64,000 nt of DNA from Proteus myxofaciens ATCC 19692 (GCF_001654855.1 NZ_LXEN01000094.1:35487-99486); one strand, 5' to 3'; numbered from the stretch's first letter, positions 21,837 through 32,960 are shown. Notes: a model not told the origin generated them from the letters alone. Made by a program: numbers and translations.

Positions 21837-21972
21837 TTTTTATAATTGTAAATGCTTTACTGTGGTAAAGCGTTAATAATGTTATAAACTAAAACTACAA
21901 TAATGCTTAAAATAGCTTATCGTCAATTTTATCAAACGAATTAAACCACATTATCTTAATTGAGGAGAAAAC

Positions 21973-23715
21973 GTGCCAAGATACTCCGTTATCTACGTTC
22001 TCTGTCTGTCTTTCACGACGTCTTTTGCTTATGGTGCAAATTTACGTTTAAAAGTGGAAGGTTTAGAAGGGCAACTCGAAAAAAACGCACGAGTACAGCT
22101 ATCAAACATTACAACAGAAGAAGTCGCACCTGACGGGCGTTTTCGAGCACGTGTTGAAAAAGCAATTAAAGAAGGACTTCGTCCTTTAGGCTATTATCAA
22201 CCGACTATCACGTTCTCTTATCAAGAAAACACGCCACCTGCTCGCCCTGTATTAACGGCAAAAGTTGAAGCGGGTGTGCCTGTTTTATTAAAAGGGGTGA
22301 GTGTTGTTCTTGAAGGTGGTGCTAAAACAGATGAACAATATGCCAAATTCATTAAAGAAAACACACCTCCACTTGATAGCGTATTAAATCATGGAGAATA
22401 TGAAAAACTCAAAGGCGTATTAACGGGTTTAGCCATTCGTCGAGGTTATTTCGATGCTGAAATGGAAAAAAGCCAGTTAGGTGTTTCTTTAGATAATCAT
22501 GCCTCTTATTGGGATTTTATTTTTAATAGTGGTGAGCGTTATCGGTTTGGTAAAGTTTATTATACCGGCTCGCAAATTAGAGAAGACTATTTAAGAAATA
22601 TTGTTCCTTTTAAAGAGGGAGAATATTACTCCTCAGAAGATCTCGCTGAATTTAATCGCCGTTTAGCGGCGACAGGCTGGTTTAATTCTGCCGTTGTCAC
22701 ACCAGATATTGCCAAAGCACGCAGTGAAAAATCTTATTTACTGCCAATGGATGCAGTAGTGACACCCCGTTCTCGTAACTACATCGAATTAGGGGGCGGT
22801 TTTGCAACGGATGTAGGCCCTCGCCTTAATATGCAGTGGGATAAACCATGGATGAACTCTCGTGGTCATAGCTTAACATCTACTATGAGCGTCTCTAAAC
22901 CAGAACAATCTATTGGTGCAAACTATAAAATTCCATTAAAAGTCAATCCATTAGAACAGTATTATGGTATTCAAGGTGGATTTAAACGTACTGATTTAAA
23001 TGATACACGTTCTGATACGACAACATTAAATGTTTCTCGTAACTGGGATATGACAACAGGATGGCAATACAGTATCAATACTCGTTGGAGTTTAAGCCAC
23101 TTTACCCAAGGCGATGTCACGAATACAACAATGCTACTATATCCTGGTGTCAATGCCAGTCGTGTGCGTCAAAAAGGGGGAATGATGCCTTATTGGGGAG
23201 ATAGTCAACGCTATTCTATTGATTACTCCAATAAAATATGGGGCTCAGATGTTGAGTTCTTAGCGCTGAATGCACAACAAGTGTGGATACGTTCTCCTTG
23301 GGAAGGTCATCGTTTTGTTTTCAGGGGCAATATGGGCTGGATAGAAACAAATGCTTTTGAAAAAGTCCCACCTGAACTGCGTTTCTTCGCCGGGGGTGAT
23401 AGAAGTGTTCGTGGGTATAAATACCAAAGTATTTCACCTGAAGACAGTAAAGGTAATCTAACGGGTGCCTCTAGAATGTTAGTCGGATCTGTCGAGTATC
23501 AATATAATGTAACAGGGAATTGGTGGAGTGCTGTTTTTATTGATAGCGGTGAAGCTGTTAATGACTTTACAAAAAGTGATTTTAAAACAGGTGCTGGTAC
23601 CGGTGTTCGATGGGCATCGCCTGTTGGACCGATTAAGTTTGATATCGCACTTCCTGTGAGTAGTGGTGAAAAGCGTAAAGTTCAATTTTATATCGGGTTA
23701 GGAGCAGAGTTATGA
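21973..23715 (+). CDS. tamA: Translocation and assembly module outer-membrane protein TamA
   Basis: TamA is an Omp85-family outer-membrane barrel that, with TamB, inserts certain outer-membrane proteins and helps move phospholipids. The 580-residue protein has a signal peptide (about 1-21), three POTRA domains (about 22-265) and a C-terminal 16-strand barrel. The barrel carries the Omp85 signature region [16 protein letters not shown] and ends in IGLGAEL. The start is GTG behind GAGGAG. Its stop overlaps the start of tamB. Confidence 0.97.
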   Translation: MPRYSVIYVLCLSFTTSFAYGANLRLKVEGLEGQLEKNARVQLSNITTEEVAPDGRFRARVEKAIKEGLRPLGYYQPTITFSYQENTPPARPVLTAKVEAGVPVLLKGVSVVLEGGAKTDEQYAKFIKENTPPLDSVLNHGEYEKLKGVLTGLAIRRGYFDAEMEKSQLGVSLDNHASYWDFIFNSGERYRFGKVYYTGSQIREDYLRNIVPFKEGEYYSSEDLAEFNRRLAATGWFNSAVVTPDIAKARSEKSYLLPMDAVVTPRSRNYIELGGGFATDVGPRLNMQWDKPWMNSRGHSLTSTMSVSKPEQSIGANYKIPLKVNPLEQYYGIQGGFKRTDLNDTRSDTTTLNVSRNWDMTTGWQYSINTRWSLSHFTQGDVTNTTMLLYPGVNASRVRQKGGMMPYWGDSQRYSIDYSNKIWGSDVEFLALNAQQVWIRSPWEGHRFVFRGNMGWIETNAFEKVPPELRFFAGGDRSVRGYKYQSISPEDSKGNLTGASRMLVGSVEYQYNVTGNWWSAVFIDSGEAVNDFTKSDFKTGAGTGVRWASPVGPIKFDIALPVSSGEKRKVQFYIGLGAEL

Positions 23716-26700
23716 TGAAGTGGTTGAAATGGATTGTTCTAACGCTCCTTCTCATCCTTTTACTTATTGTTGGTGCGCTTACCTGGATCTTAGGAACACA
23801 ATCAGGACTACATTTTGCAATTAATAGTGCGGCTCGTTGGGTTCCTGGATTAGTTATTGAAGATGTAAGAGGCGGATGGCAAGACCTACGTTTATCCGGT
23901 GTTGAATATAAAATGCCAGGTGTTGATGTTAATGTAGGGGAACTATCATTAGGATTAAAGCTTGCGTGCTTAAAAGATAAGCAAGTCTGTATTGATGAGC
24001 TTGGAACGCGTGATGTCGTTGTTAATATTGATACGAGTGCTTTTCCACCATCAGAAGAAACACCACCTTCAGAGCCTTTAACACAATTAAATGCGCCTCT
24101 ACCTATATTTCTTAATTCCTTATCTCTTAAAAATACGCATCTAACTATTGATGATATGGCAATATCGTTAGATGAATTTACAACAGCAGCACAGTGGCAA
24201 GAACATCAAGTTATTTTAAAACCTACGGTGATAGATAGCTTGCTGGTGGCACTTCCTAAAACACCAGAACCTGTAGAAGAAGGTAGTCCACAAGCAATTG
24301 CTCAGAATGTTAAAGATGCCGCATTATTAGAGCCGAAACCAGAACCTAAAACACCAGAAGAAAAAGAACAGGCCCTTGCTGATACAATAAAAGCTATTTT
24401 CGATAAACCGTTATTAGCGGATTTACCCGATATTGTTATTCCAGTTGATGTAAAAGTTGAAGGTATTGAAGGTAAGCAGTTACAAGTTACAGGCGATACA
24501 CCTGTCACTATCAATAAACTCTTTTTACAAGCTGATACGCAAGATAAACACGTCACTCTCAATAAATTCACGGTAGATGCACCAGAAGGTGAAATCACAA
24601 TTGAAGGTGGTATCACGCTTGATAAGCAATGGCCTGTGACATTAGATGTGAATGCGGCTATTCGCGAGGTGAAAGGGCTTGAAGATTTTAAAGATCAACA
24701 AGTCGCGCTTTCTTTACGTGGTGCATTACTCGATGAGCTTGCGTTAAACCTTTCTCTTACTGGTGCAGTGACTGCGACGCTAGATGCACAAGCGCAATTA
24801 GCAAAAGCGCATTTACCTCTTAAATTAACATTAGAGAGTAAAAATGTGCGTTGGCCATTAACGGGAGATGTGCAATATCAGCTTAATGACACACGATTAC
24901 GCCTCAATGGGCAAACTGATAATTATGACCTCTCTTTACGTTCTGATATCCAAGGCCAAGAAATTCCACCTGCTAAATTGACATTAGACGCAAAAGGGAA
25001 TGAAGAAAAAATTGAATTAACACGTTTACGTTTAGCCGCTTTACAGGGTCATGCCGATATTACAGGAGTTGCAGACTGGAGTAAGGCGATTAGTTGGAAT
25101 GCGTTGCTCACTATTTCAGGTATTAATACTGTAAAACAATATCCAGATATACCTGCAAAACTTGAAGGACGTATTGCTACAACAGGAAGTCTATACGGCG
25201 GTAGTTGGCAATTACGAGTGCCCGAAATTACGTTAGACGGTAATATTAAAAATAACCTTATTAAGGCGAGAGGCAATGCTTACGGCAATAACTCTGGTCA
25301 ATGGAATATCCCACAATTAAACATTATTTTAGGTAAAAATAATCTCAATATTGCTGGTCATTTAGGTGATAAATGGGCATTAGATGCCGATATTAATGCG
25401 CCAGGATTGAATGGCTTAGTGCCTGGTTTAGCCGGTGTGATTAAAGGGAAAGTGAATGTTCGTGGTGATATCAATAAACCGCAAATTTTTGCTGATATCA
25501 ATGCCAAAGGTATCAAATGGCAAGATCAAGTGAGTGTTGATTCTGTCACTATCAAAGGTGATGTCCAATCAGATAAAGAAATTAGCGGTAAACTTGCGAT
25601 AACAGCACATCAATTAAAACAAGCTGATTTAATTGTTCGTCAGTTAACACTTGATGCATCAGGTGGTGAAAAACAACATAAACTGACATTGAAAATTGAT
25701 GGTGAGCCTGTTTCTGGAGGCTTAACGTTAGCGGGCTCTTTTGATAAAGAGAAACAGCAATGGAAAGGCACATTAAACAATACGGCATTTGATACACCCG
25801 TTGGTGAATGGCGTTTAAACAAAGCTATGTCCCTTGATTTATTAGCTGAAAAACAGCAAGTGACTATTGGTTCTCATTGCTGGGTTAACCCTAATGCTCA
25901 AATATGCGTACCTAAAGCGATTACCGTGGGTGAAAGTGGCTCAGCTGCGATTACGTTAACTCGTTTTGACTTAGCCATGATAAAACCCTTTTTACCACCA
26001 GAAACCTCTCTAAAAGGTGTCTTTACGGGTGATGCAACGGCAACATGGACTGCAAAAGGTGGGTTACCTAAAGCCAGTGTGAATCTTAAAGGCCAAGGTG
26101 TTGGGCTAAAACAAAATGTAGATGGCACGATTCTTCCTATCGATTTTGACGCTATAACGCTTAATGCTGGCGTTAATAATGGGAAAGCGACATTACAATG
26201 GTTAATCAGTATTGCGGGTAATGGTAACTTTAAAGGGAATGTGAATGTCTCTGATCTTGAGAAAAAACGCCAACTCTCAGGAAATATTGATATTGATAAT
26301 CTTACTCTTGATCTTATTAAACCTTTCTTAGGAAAGGGGGAAATAGCTCAAGGGCAAGTTGGTGCAAATCTACGTTTAGGTGGAAATGTACAATCGCCAC
26401 TTTTATTCGGTCACTTTGGTATTAATCAGCTAAAAGTGACTGGGCATTGGATACCATTTGATATCACAAAAGGAAATGTTGATATTAATTTTGATGGGGC
26501 TACTTCTGATTTAGCAGGTCGAATTGAAACACCAGAAGGCTATTTAAATCTGACGGGTAATGCAGATTGGCGAAAATTAGATGAGTGGCGTGCTGTTATT
26601 GCTGCTAATGGTAATAAATTACGCGTATCTTTACCGCCAATGGTACGTATCGATGTTAATCCTGATCTCGTTTTTGAAGCTGGTCCTAATTTACTCAAGT

Positions 26701-27542
26701 TAGATGGGCGTATTGATATACCTTGGGCGCGTATTGTTGTTCAAGAAATACCTGAGTCAGCAGTATCAGCATCTTCTGATGAGGTTATGTTAGACAAAGA
26801 TTTACAACCTATTGCACCTAAACAATCATCAATACCAATTCAAAGTAATTTAGCAATTAATATTGGTGATGATGTGACCTTAGACGCATTTGGGCTTAAA
26901 GCTAGATTGACAGGAACATTAAAAGTCAATCAAGATAAACAAGGGCTTGGGCTTAATGGTCAGGTTGACATTCCTCGTGGTGAATTCCGCGCTTATGGAC
27001 AAGACTTAATTGTACGTAAAGGGCAGATCCTTTTCTCAGGACCTGTTGATCAACCTTACTTAAATATTGAAGCTATCCGCAATCCTGATAATACAGCAGA
27101 TAACGTTATCGCAGGTGTTAGGGTTACGGGACTTGCTGATAAGCCAAAAGTTGAAATTTTCTCAGAGCCTGCAAAAACCCAGCAAGAAGCTTTATCTTAC
27201 TTGCTACGTGGCCAAGGGTTAGAAAGCGGTGATTCAGACTCTGCTCAAATGACGGCAATGCTAATAGGGTTAGGTGTTGGTCAAAGTGGACAACTAGTCG
27301 GAAGCATTGGTGAAACATTTGGTGTTTCTGACTTAGCTTTAGATACTCAAGGTGTTGGTGATAATTCACAAGTTGTTGTGAGTGGTAAGATAACTAATGA
27401 CTTACAAGTGAAGTATGGCGTGGGTATATTTGATTCGCTAGCAACGTTAACGCTACGTTATCGATTGATGCCTAGGTTGTATTTACAAGCAGTGTCTGGT
27501 ATGAATCAGGCAATCGATCTGCTTTATCAATTTGAGTTTTAA
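23712..27542 (+). CDS. tamB: Translocation and assembly module inner-membrane protein TamB
   Basis: TamB is anchored in the inner membrane and spans the periplasm as a long beta-taco groove that carries lipids to the outer membrane. The 1,276-residue protein has an N-terminal transmembrane anchor (about 5-28), a repetitive beta-rich body, and the conserved C-terminal TamB domain (about 930-1276) ending LLYQFEF. The ATG overlaps the tamA stop (ATGA), which indicates translational coupling; a second in-frame ATG follows at once. Confidence 0.97.
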   Translation: MMKWLKWIVLTLLLILLLIVGALTWILGTQSGLHFAINSAARWVPGLVIEDVRGGWQDLRLSGVEYKMPGVDVNVGELSLGLKLACLKDKQVCIDELGTRDVVVNIDTSAFPPSEETPPSEPLTQLNAPLPIFLNSLSLKNTHLTIDDMAISLDEFTTAAQWQEHQVILKPTVIDSLLVALPKTPEPVEEGSPQAIAQNVKDAALLEPKPEPKTPEEKEQALADTIKAIFDKPLLADLPDIVIPVDVKVEGIEGKQLQVTGDTPVTINKLFLQADTQDKHVTLNKFTVDAPEGEITIEGGITLDKQWPVTLDVNAAIREVKGLEDFKDQQVALSLRGALLDELALNLSLTGAVTATLDAQAQLAKAHLPLKLTLESKNVRWPLTGDVQYQLNDTRLRLNGQTDNYDLSLRSDIQGQEIPPAKLTLDAKGNEEKIELTRLRLAALQGHADITGVADWSKAISWNALLTISGINTVKQYPDIPAKLEGRIATTGSLYGGSWQLRVPEITLDGNIKNNLIKARGNAYGNNSGQWNIPQLNIILGKNNLNIAGHLGDKWALDADINAPGLNGLVPGLAGVIKGKVNVRGDINKPQIFADINAKGIKWQDQVSVDSVTIKGDVQSDKEISGKLAITAHQLKQADLIVRQLTLDASGGEKQHKLTLKIDGEPVSGGLTLAGSFDKEKQQWKGTLNNTAFDTPVGEWRLNKAMSLDLLAEKQQVTIGSHCWVNPNAQICVPKAITVGESGSAAITLTRFDLAMIKPFLPPETSLKGVFTGDATATWTAKGGLPKASVNLKGQGVGLKQNVDGTILPIDFDAITLNAGVNNGKATLQWLISIAGNGNFKGNVNVSDLEKKRQLSGNIDIDNLTLDLIKPFLGKGEIAQGQVGANLRLGGNVQSPLLFGHFGINQLKVTGHWIPFDITKGNVDINFDGATSDLAGRIETPEGYLNLTGNADWRKLDEWRAVIAANGNKLRVSLPPMVRIDVNPDLVFEAGPNLLKLDGRIDIPWARIVVQEIPESAVSASSDEVMLDKDLQPIAPKQSSIPIQSNLAINIGDDVTLDAFGLKARLTGTLKVNQDKQGLGLNGQVDIPRGEFRAYGQDLIVRKGQILFSGPVDQPYLNIEAIRNPDNTADNVIAGVRVTGLADKPKVEIFSEPAKTQQEALSYLLRGQGLESGDSDSAQMTAMLIGLGVGQSGQLVGSIGETFGVSDLALDTQGVGDNSQVVVSGKITNDLQVKYGVGIFDSLATLTLRYRLMPRLYLQAVSGMNQAIDLLYQFEF

Positions 27543-27547
27543 TTTAT

Positions 27548-27895
27548 ATGCGAATTATTGTTTATGGTAGTTTACGGCAAAATCAAGGCAATCATCACTG
27601 GATGACCTATGCGCAGCTATTAGGTGCGTATAAATTAGCAGGTTATAAACTCTATGATTTAGGGTTTTATCCTGCGGTGGTAGAAGGTGACGGTGAAATT
27701 GAGTGTGAGATTTATCGCATAACGCCATCAATATTGACAGAGCTTGATGAATTGAAAAAAAATGATCAAGACTACAAAAGGGAGCTGATTTCAACGCCTT
27801 ATGGTAGTGCTTGGATCTATCTTTATCAGCATCCTGTTGATGGATTACGCCAGATAAAAAGTGGTGATTGGCTTAAGCGCCACGAAGAAGAGTAA
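27548..27895 (+). CDS. ytfP: Gamma-glutamylcyclotransferase-like family protein YtfP
   Basis: YtfP belongs to the GGCT-like fold (BtrG/AIG2 type); its substrate in bacteria is not established. The 115-residue protein begins MRIIVYGSLRQNQGNHHWM, the family's substrate-cavity loop, and contains TPYGSAWIYLYQ. It lies 5 nt after tamB, as in E. coli (tamA-tamB-ytfP). It is the last core gene before the accessory island. Confidence 0.93.
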   Translation: MRIIVYGSLRQNQGNHHWMTYAQLLGAYKLAGYKLYDLGFYPAVVEGDGEIECEIYRITPSILTELDELKKNDQDYKRELISTPYGSAWIYLYQHPVDGLRQIKSGDWLKRHEEE

Positions 27896-28314
27896 AAATA
27901 TAGCCGTATACGTAATATATACAAATAATGGCTTGATAGCTTACGGTTATCGAGCCATTCTTATTGATGATAGTTAGAATCTGCTTATACTTTTTAACTC
28001 CTCATATTTATTATTTTTATTAATATATTGTGGGGCGCTATCTCTATTTTTATTAATGTATTCTCTTATTAGTCTTTTTAGACATTATAAAAACACATAT
28101 TAATTAATTTATATAAAATAAACTCATAAATAAAAAAAAGAAAAATAATTAATATCTTTTTTATCTGAATGTATATGAAAGTTATTAATGGACTCTTGTT
28201 TTTAAATTAAATAAATACTAATGCTTAAAATTTCCTTGAAATACTTTGTTTATAAAATGTAATCTAGATTTTGTTTCATTTTAGTTTTATTCATCTATTT
28301 GAAGAGGATATTCT
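27896..28314. other. AT-rich intergenic region at the left edge of the accessory island
   Basis: This 419-nt stretch has no ORF I would accept. It begins with a hairpin serving as ytfP terminator (27927-27959) and then becomes extremely AT-rich. A TTGAAA hexamer at 28236-28241 with TAATCT 18 nt further on could be a weak promoter for the 87-residue gene. No inverted repeat, attachment site or transposase remnant is visible. Confidence 0.5.
27927..27959 (+). terminator. Hairpin downstream of ytfP
   Basis: A 12-bp stem (27927-27938 with 27948-27959, one G-U pair) around a 9-nt loop, followed by CTTATTG. The T run is short, so it is a modest terminator for tamA-tamB-ytfP. Confidence 0.6.
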
Positions 28315-28578
28315 ATGAATAAAGTAAACCAACTTACTTGTTTGTATAAATCACCCCAAAATCCGATAACACAAGAATCTATCAGTAATGATTTTACTGA
28401 TGCATTATTGCAAACGAAGACAGTAGTATCAGCTACATTCGATAAACTAGCTTATCTCGCAGGCATAAAGAATGCACCGGCAGATGATAAATATTCTAAA
28501 TTAAATACAGCTAATTTAACGACATTATTGGAGAGTGCAAAAGAATTAGGCTATGACATTGAAGTCATGTCGTTTTAG
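28315..28578 (+). CDS. Hypothetical 87-residue protein, first gene of the cupin/MFS island
   Basis: I do not recognise this protein. It is soluble, has one Cys (Cys9) and no signal peptide. AGAGGA lies 8 nt before the ATG. Residues about 22-87 (FTDALLQTKTVVSATFDKLA ... NLTTLLESAKELGYDIEVMSF) look helical. The end loosely recalls the last part of XRE-type regulators, so a small regulator is possible. The alternative is a leader-plus-core precursor peptide modified by the cupin protein and exported by the transporter. A hairpin right after the stop would allow this gene to be made in excess of the next two. Confidence 0.7.
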   Translation: MNKVNQLTCLYKSPQNPITQESISNDFTDALLQTKTVVSATFDKLAYLAGIKNAPADDKYSKLNTANLTTLLESAKELGYDIEVMSF

Positions 28579-28582
28579 TATA

Positions 28583-28602
28583 AAGCAGTCGTAAGACTGC
28601 TT
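28583..28602 (+). terminator. Intercistronic hairpin between the 87-residue gene and the cupin gene
   Basis: AAGCAGTC-GTAA-GACTGCTT is a perfect 8-bp stem with a stable tetraloop 4 nt after the stop. The tail is ATTATTTAAGG rather than a pure T run, so I read it as an attenuator or RNA-stabilising element that lets some transcripts continue. Confidence 0.6.
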
Positions 28603-28621
28603 ATTATTTAAGGAATATAAA

Positions 28622-29914
28622 ATGGATATGGATATTATTGAATTGAACAAAGATATAAATATTGATGGTTTACATTGGATTTATCGATGGCGAATTAATA
28701 ATGGTAAAAAAGGTGCTTATGTTATTCCTTTTACAACAACTTATCCTATAAATATTATCTATTATGGTGAAGATCAATTTAAATATGGGCAATATGGTAT
28801 TCATCTTGGTCAACAAGATACATTGACTTTTTTAGGTGATGAAAATCATAAAATATTAGCTAAATTTATTGATTGTCGTAAGGGATCTCCTACATTCAAA
28901 TCAATGTTAACGTTTTATATTACTCCGTCATCTGCGAAAACATTGATTATTCCACCAGGTGTGGCACATACCTTTCATCATTTAGAAAATATTTTTACGT
29001 TAAATAGTTATACATTATTTTTACCTTCAATCGATAAATTAGCACAAGAGACACTAGCTTGGTCACCTGATAATGACGTGATAAATATTCCTGAGCATAT
29101 TGATATTGATGAAATAGAAGGGGTTGAACCAATGACAGAAGAAGCCTCAGATTTTGTATATCACCGAATTGCTGAAATCCAACATGAAAATATAAAAAAG
29201 CATTTATTTGTTCACGCCGAAACAAGAAAAATGGTGTTAGATGATGGTAAAGAAATCAATATAAAAATAAGAGAGAAAATAGGTGAAACCGCAGTAATGC
29301 CATTACCACAATCAGCAATATTAGGCGTTGAATTTAGAGAATTACCTTCTTTAAAAACAGGAAAATTAAGTGGCATTGTACCGCTAACAAAGCAATCTCC
29401 CATGTATCTTGTTGAGCATGGAAATGAGAATTATGATTTTGATTCTTATGGAATACATTTAGGGCAAGAAGATCATTTAACATTTTTGGGGCATTCATCT
29501 TCACTGATTACGCTCAAATTGGTGGATATGCGAGAAGGTTCTGAAACCGTTTTTTTAGAAGATGAAATTACTTTTTCACCAGCAGCCAATGTTGAATTAG
29601 TGATTCCTTGCGGTGTTGCTCATGCACTTTTTAATCTGAAAAATATTACAACTGTGAATCGACCCGTTATTTATCTAGATGACAATAAAGAATATATACC
29701 AGGGCATGATGTTATTGACTGGCCAATTAATAATAGAAATTATCAAAGCTTTAAAGTCAATACTAGAGAGGCAGATTTAGCTTACTATCAGCATTTAGCA
29801 CTGAAACAACAAGAAATGATAAAAGAAGCACCAACTCATAACACGCCAAAATCGATTATTATTTTTGATGAAAATAATAATCCTATTAAAGTGCTCATAA
29901 AAGAAAAGGTTTAA
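28622..29914 (+). CDS. Tandem RmlC-like cupin protein (dTDP-sugar epimerase/isomerase-like)
   Basis: This 430-residue protein consists of two RmlC-like cupin units. YGIHLGQQDTLTFLG (58-72) recurs as YGIHLGQEDHLTFLG (276-290), and IPPGVAHTFHHLENI (110-124) recurs as IPCGVAHALFNLKNI (328-342), both pairs 52 residues apart. DCRKGSPTF (84-92) matches the DLRKGSPTF stretch of dTDP-4-dehydrorhamnose 3,5-epimerase (RmlC), and GIH (His61, His279) is where RmlC has its catalytic GLH. No other sugar-nucleotide gene is near, so a true RmlC role is unlikely. It has a good AAGGA Shine-Dalgarno and is followed after 8 nt by an MFS gene. Substrate unknown. Confidence 0.8.
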   Translation: MDMDIIELNKDINIDGLHWIYRWRINNGKKGAYVIPFTTTYPINIIYYGEDQFKYGQYGIHLGQQDTLTFLGDENHKILAKFIDCRKGSPTFKSMLTFYITPSSAKTLIIPPGVAHTFHHLENIFTLNSYTLFLPSIDKLAQETLAWSPDNDVINIPEHIDIDEIEGVEPMTEEASDFVYHRIAEIQHENIKKHLFVHAETRKMVLDDGKEINIKIREKIGETAVMPLPQSAILGVEFRELPSLKTGKLSGIVPLTKQSPMYLVEHGNENYDFDSYGIHLGQEDHLTFLGHSSSLITLKLVDMREGSETVFLEDEITFSPAANVELVIPCGVAHALFNLKNITTVNRPVIYLDDNKEYIPGHDVIDWPINNRNYQSFKVNTREADLAYYQHLALKQQEMIKEAPTHNTPKSIIIFDENNNPIKVLIKEKV

Positions 29915-29922
29915 TACACATT

Positions 29923-31119
29923 ATGCGTATCGTCTTTTTTTATATGCTTTTTATTGTGCTAACTGCTGATGGCTTAATGGTTTTTTTGGCGCCAGTAATG
30001 GTATATTCACTGACAAAAAGCATTGAATATGCTGGATTGACATACGCATTATGGTGGTTACCTAGGGTTTTTTTAATTCCTTTAATTGGTAAATATATTG
30101 ATAATTTAGGGATAAGGATAGTCTCTATTATCTCCGATAGTTGTAAGATTATAGGTTGTCTTTTTTTAATACTAGTAACTTTCTCGTCTGATTTAATGAT
30201 TGCTATCTGTTTTGGCATAATGGGAAGTTTGATTTCCATAGGAAATTCTCAAACATTGCTTTCTTATGAAAAAATAATAGCTTTAATCAGTGATGATAAA
30301 GAAAATCATGTTAATCTTCTTTCTAGAATGGATTTTTTAGGGATGATTGTTGGCCCTGCGATAGGAATAATATTTATTGATAGTGGATATAAATATCTAT
30401 TATTTTTCTCACTAGTATTTTATTTAATTAATATTATATTTTTTATTTTTTATTATCATGATGTTTCACGAAATAATAATAAAGTTAATAATGATGTTAA
30501 TATTTATAAAAAAACGAGTGCTAATATTATTTATCTACTTTCTACACCTATATTGCTTTTATCTACTTTTATGGCAATAGGTAATAATATGTTTGATGGA
30601 TTAATTGAAGCTAGTGGAACGGCTTTAATTGATAGAGTGATTAATCTTCCTATTAAATATTTTGGTTTTATTGATATTATTGCAGGTGTTTGTGGTGTTT
30701 TAGGTACTTATCTATATAGCTATATAATACAATGTGTAGGTAGAATTAAATTACTTATTTTTTCGTTAGTGATTATTATTGTAAGTTCTTCTTTTCTTAT
30801 TATTTTCTCATCATCATTTTTTATATTTATTTTTTGCTATGCTATTTCTATTATAGGAAAAGTATTTACAGGAAATATTTTTCGAATATTAAGAATAAAA
30901 ATAATTCCTATTGATAAGTTAGCTAGTATTTCTTCTTTAATTATTCTATTTAATCAGCTTATTTTACCTATTGTTGGCACTATTTTATTTTTATCAACAG
31001 GAGAAATAATGATTATTTATTTACTAATGATAATATCTATTGGAATAACATTAATGGCGGGCATAGTATTGATAATACAGTTATCTTTAGAAAACAAAAA
31101 GCAATTAACACATCAATAA
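29923..31119 (+). CDS. Major facilitator superfamily transporter, probable exporter
   Basis: This 398-residue, very hydrophobic protein has about 12 transmembrane segments. It has an MFS-type layout, with a short loop GKYIDNLGIRIVSIISD after the second helix resembling motif A of the superfamily, and a charged central loop (about 180-205). It resembles exporters of the EntS/MFS_3 type more than sugar importers, but the substrate cannot be read. It lies 8 nt after the cupin gene, so is likely co-translated and may export the product of that enzyme. Codon use is extremely AT-rich compared with neighbouring ppa. Confidence 0.85.
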   Translation: MRIVFFYMLFIVLTADGLMVFLAPVMVYSLTKSIEYAGLTYALWWLPRVFLIPLIGKYIDNLGIRIVSIISDSCKIIGCLFLILVTFSSDLMIAICFGIMGSLISIGNSQTLLSYEKIIALISDDKENHVNLLSRMDFLGMIVGPAIGIIFIDSGYKYLLFFSLVFYLINIIFFIFYYHDVSRNNNKVNNDVNIYKKTSANIIYLLSTPILLLSTFMAIGNNMFDGLIEASGTALIDRVINLPIKYFGFIDIIAGVCGVLGTYLYSYIIQCVGRIKLLIFSLVIIIVSSSFLIIFSSSFFIFIFCYAISIIGKVFTGNIFRILRIKIIPIDKLASISSLIILFNQLILPIVGTILFLSTGEIMIIYLLMIISIGITLMAGIVLIIQLSLENKKQLTHQ

Positions 31120-31137
31120 GAAAATAAGACACAAATA

Positions 31138-31168
31138 AAATAAGCTCTTTAAAAAAGAGCTTATTTTT
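31138..31168. terminator. Bidirectional terminator at the right edge of the island
   Basis: A perfect 13-bp stem (31138-31150 with 31154-31166) around AAA, with A-rich and T-rich flanks, lies between the MFS gene and converging ppa. It can end both. Confidence 0.85.
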
Positions 31169-31217
31169 TACATCGCATCAACAATAGCGACTTCGTCATA
31201 AAGATATGACGTAATAC

Positions 31218-31745
31218 TTATTTTTTTGCACGCTCAAAAGAAGACAGAATTTCAGCTTTAGCTGCTTCTACACCTTCCCATCCGTCAACTTTAACCCACT
31301 TGCCAGTTTCTAAATCTTTATAGTGTTCAAAGAAGTGTTTGATTTGTGCTTTTAATAACTCAGGCAGATCGTTTACATCTTTAATGTGATCATATTCTTT
31401 GCTGAGTTTAGTGTGTGGTACAGCAACTAATTTTGCATCTTCACCTGATTCATCAGTCATTTTTAGTACGCCTACAGGACGGCAACGAATAACTGAACCA
31501 GGTTGTAAAGGATATGGAGTTGGAACTAGCACATCTACTGGATCACCATCTAAAGATAATGTGTTGTTGATGTAACCATAGTTGCATGGATAGAACATTG
31601 CTGTTGACATGAAACGGTCAACAAACAGCGCACCACTTTCTTTATCTACTTCGTATTTAATAGGATCCGCGTTTGCTGGGATTTCGATAACAACATAGAT
31701 ATCTTCTGGTAGCTCTTTACCAGCAGGAACATTATTCAGGCTCAT
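31218..31745 (-). CDS. ppa: Inorganic pyrophosphatase
   Basis: Ppa hydrolyses pyrophosphate to phosphate and so drives biosynthetic reactions. The 175-residue protein has the active-site signature DGDPVDVLV and the conserved YPCNYGYI. I chose the ATG at 31745: it gives [25 protein letters not shown], the family N terminus, and has AGGA upstream; the frame is open to 31808 but that extension is not conserved. In E. coli ppa follows ytfP and the chpSB toxin genes; here the cupin island fills that gap. Confidence 0.97.
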   Translation of the reverse strand: MSLNNVPAGKELPEDIYVVIEIPANADPIKYEVDKESGALFVDRFMSTAMFYPCNYGYINNTLSLDGDPVDVLVPTPYPLQPGSVIRCRPVGVLKMTDESGEDAKLVAVPHTKLSKEYDHIKDVNDLPELLKAQIKHFFEHYKDLETGKWVKVDGWEGVEAAKAEILSSFERAKK

Positions 31746-31889
31746 AAAAAATTTCCTATGAAAAAATAAATTAACGTGATTCATAGTATAACGAAAAGTC
31801 TTTAACAATACCCGTTTTTTGCCGTAGATTGTTGGTTATTTACGCATAATGGGGAGATAAAAGAGAGCTATTGGCTATTTTTAAAGCAC

Positions 31890-31917
31890 AAAAAACCGGA
31901 TACAGAAGATCCGGTTA
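31890..31917 (-). terminator. Terminator of fbp
   Basis: Read on the minus strand, AACCGGAT pairs with ATCCGGTT around a 7-nt loop and is followed by TTTTTT, 36 nt after the fbp stop. Confidence 0.88.
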
Positions 31918-31952
31918 TCTATATGTTTTACTCTGATAAGGATATTAACGCA

Positions 31953-32960
31953 TTATTCCTCGTCAGGATATTGCGCCATAAAGCTTTCGGCTTGTTCAAC
32001 CATGGATTTTGTACCCACAAAGAAAGGCATACGCTGATGTAACTCCTTAGGCTGAATATCGAGTATTCTATCTTTACCATTACTCGCTTTACCGCCAGCT
32101 TGCTCCGCTAAGAATGCCATTGGATTGCATTCATAGAGTAAACGTAATTTACCTGTTGGATGGCTTGCTGTACTTGGATAAATATAGATACCGCCTTTTA
32201 ATAAGTTACGGTGAAAATCAGCAACTAAAGATCCGATATAACGTGTAGTATAAGGGCGGTTCGTTGCGGCATCTTGTTCTTGGCAATATTTAATATATTT
32301 TTTAACGCCTAATGGAAATTTAATATAATTACCTTCATTAATTGAATACATATTACCCGTTGGTGGGAAATGTACACTTTCATGAGATAAACAGAAAACA
32401 CCGAGAGAAGGGTCATAAGTAAAGGCGTGTACACCACAACCCGTTGTATAAACTAACATGGTTGATGAACCGTAAACGACATAGCCTGCCGCAACTTGGC
32501 GATTTCCTGGTTGTAGAAAATCATCAATAGTAACCGGTTGCCCAACAGGGGTAATGCGATGATAAATTGAGAATATAGTCCCAACGGAAACGTTTACATC
32601 GATATTTGAAGAACCATCTAGTGGGTCCATTAAAACGACATATTTTGCATTTTCGCCACGATCGCCTTCAAAGATAACAATGTCATCTTCTTCTTCTGAG
32701 CCGATACCTGCAACTTCACCACGCGCTTTTAATGCCGCTTTTAGTTTATCATTCGCATAAAGATCCAGTTTCATCTGCGCTTCGCCTTGCACATTTGAAA
32801 TACCATTAGTGCCAAGGATATCGACTAACCCTGCTTTATTAATATCACGATGAATAATTTTAGCCCCTAACTTAATAGCAGAAAGTAATGCGGTTAGTTC
32901 GCCAGTCGCGTGGGGAAAATCTTGTTGTTTCTCGACGATAAATTCGCCTAATGTTTTCAT
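31953..32960 (-). CDS. fbp: Fructose-1,6-bisphosphatase class 1
   Basis: Fbp hydrolyses fructose-1,6-bisphosphate to fructose-6-phosphate in gluconeogenesis. The 335-residue protein begins [26 protein letters not shown] and has the metal-site motif [15 protein letters not shown] and the catalytic stretch [24 protein letters not shown]. Length is close to E. coli (332). It is divergent from mpl, as in E. coli; the ytfQRT-yjfF sugar transporter genes that lie between ppa and fbp there are absent. Confidence 0.97.
   Translation of the reverse strand: MKTLGEFIVEKQQDFPHATGELTALLSAIKLGAKIIHRDINKAGLVDILGTNGISNVQGEAQMKLDLYANDKLKAALKARGEVAGIGSEEEDDIVIFEGDRGENAKYVVLMDPLDGSSNIDVNVSVGTIFSIYHRITPVGQPVTIDDFLQPGNRQVAAGYVVYGSSTMLVYTTGCGVHAFTYDPSLGVFCLSHESVHFPPTGNMYSINEGNYIKFPLGVKKYIKYCQEQDAATNRPYTTRYIGSLVADFHRNLLKGGIYIYPSTASHPTGKLRLLYECNPMAFLAEQAGGKASNGKDRILDIQPKELHQRMPFFVGTKSMVEQAESFMAQYPDEE

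Noticed and set aside
27896..28314. Attachment site or insertion-sequence end flanking the cupin island
   Set aside because: I found no direct repeats, terminal inverted repeats or tRNA next to the island; only a composition change and terminators mark its edges.
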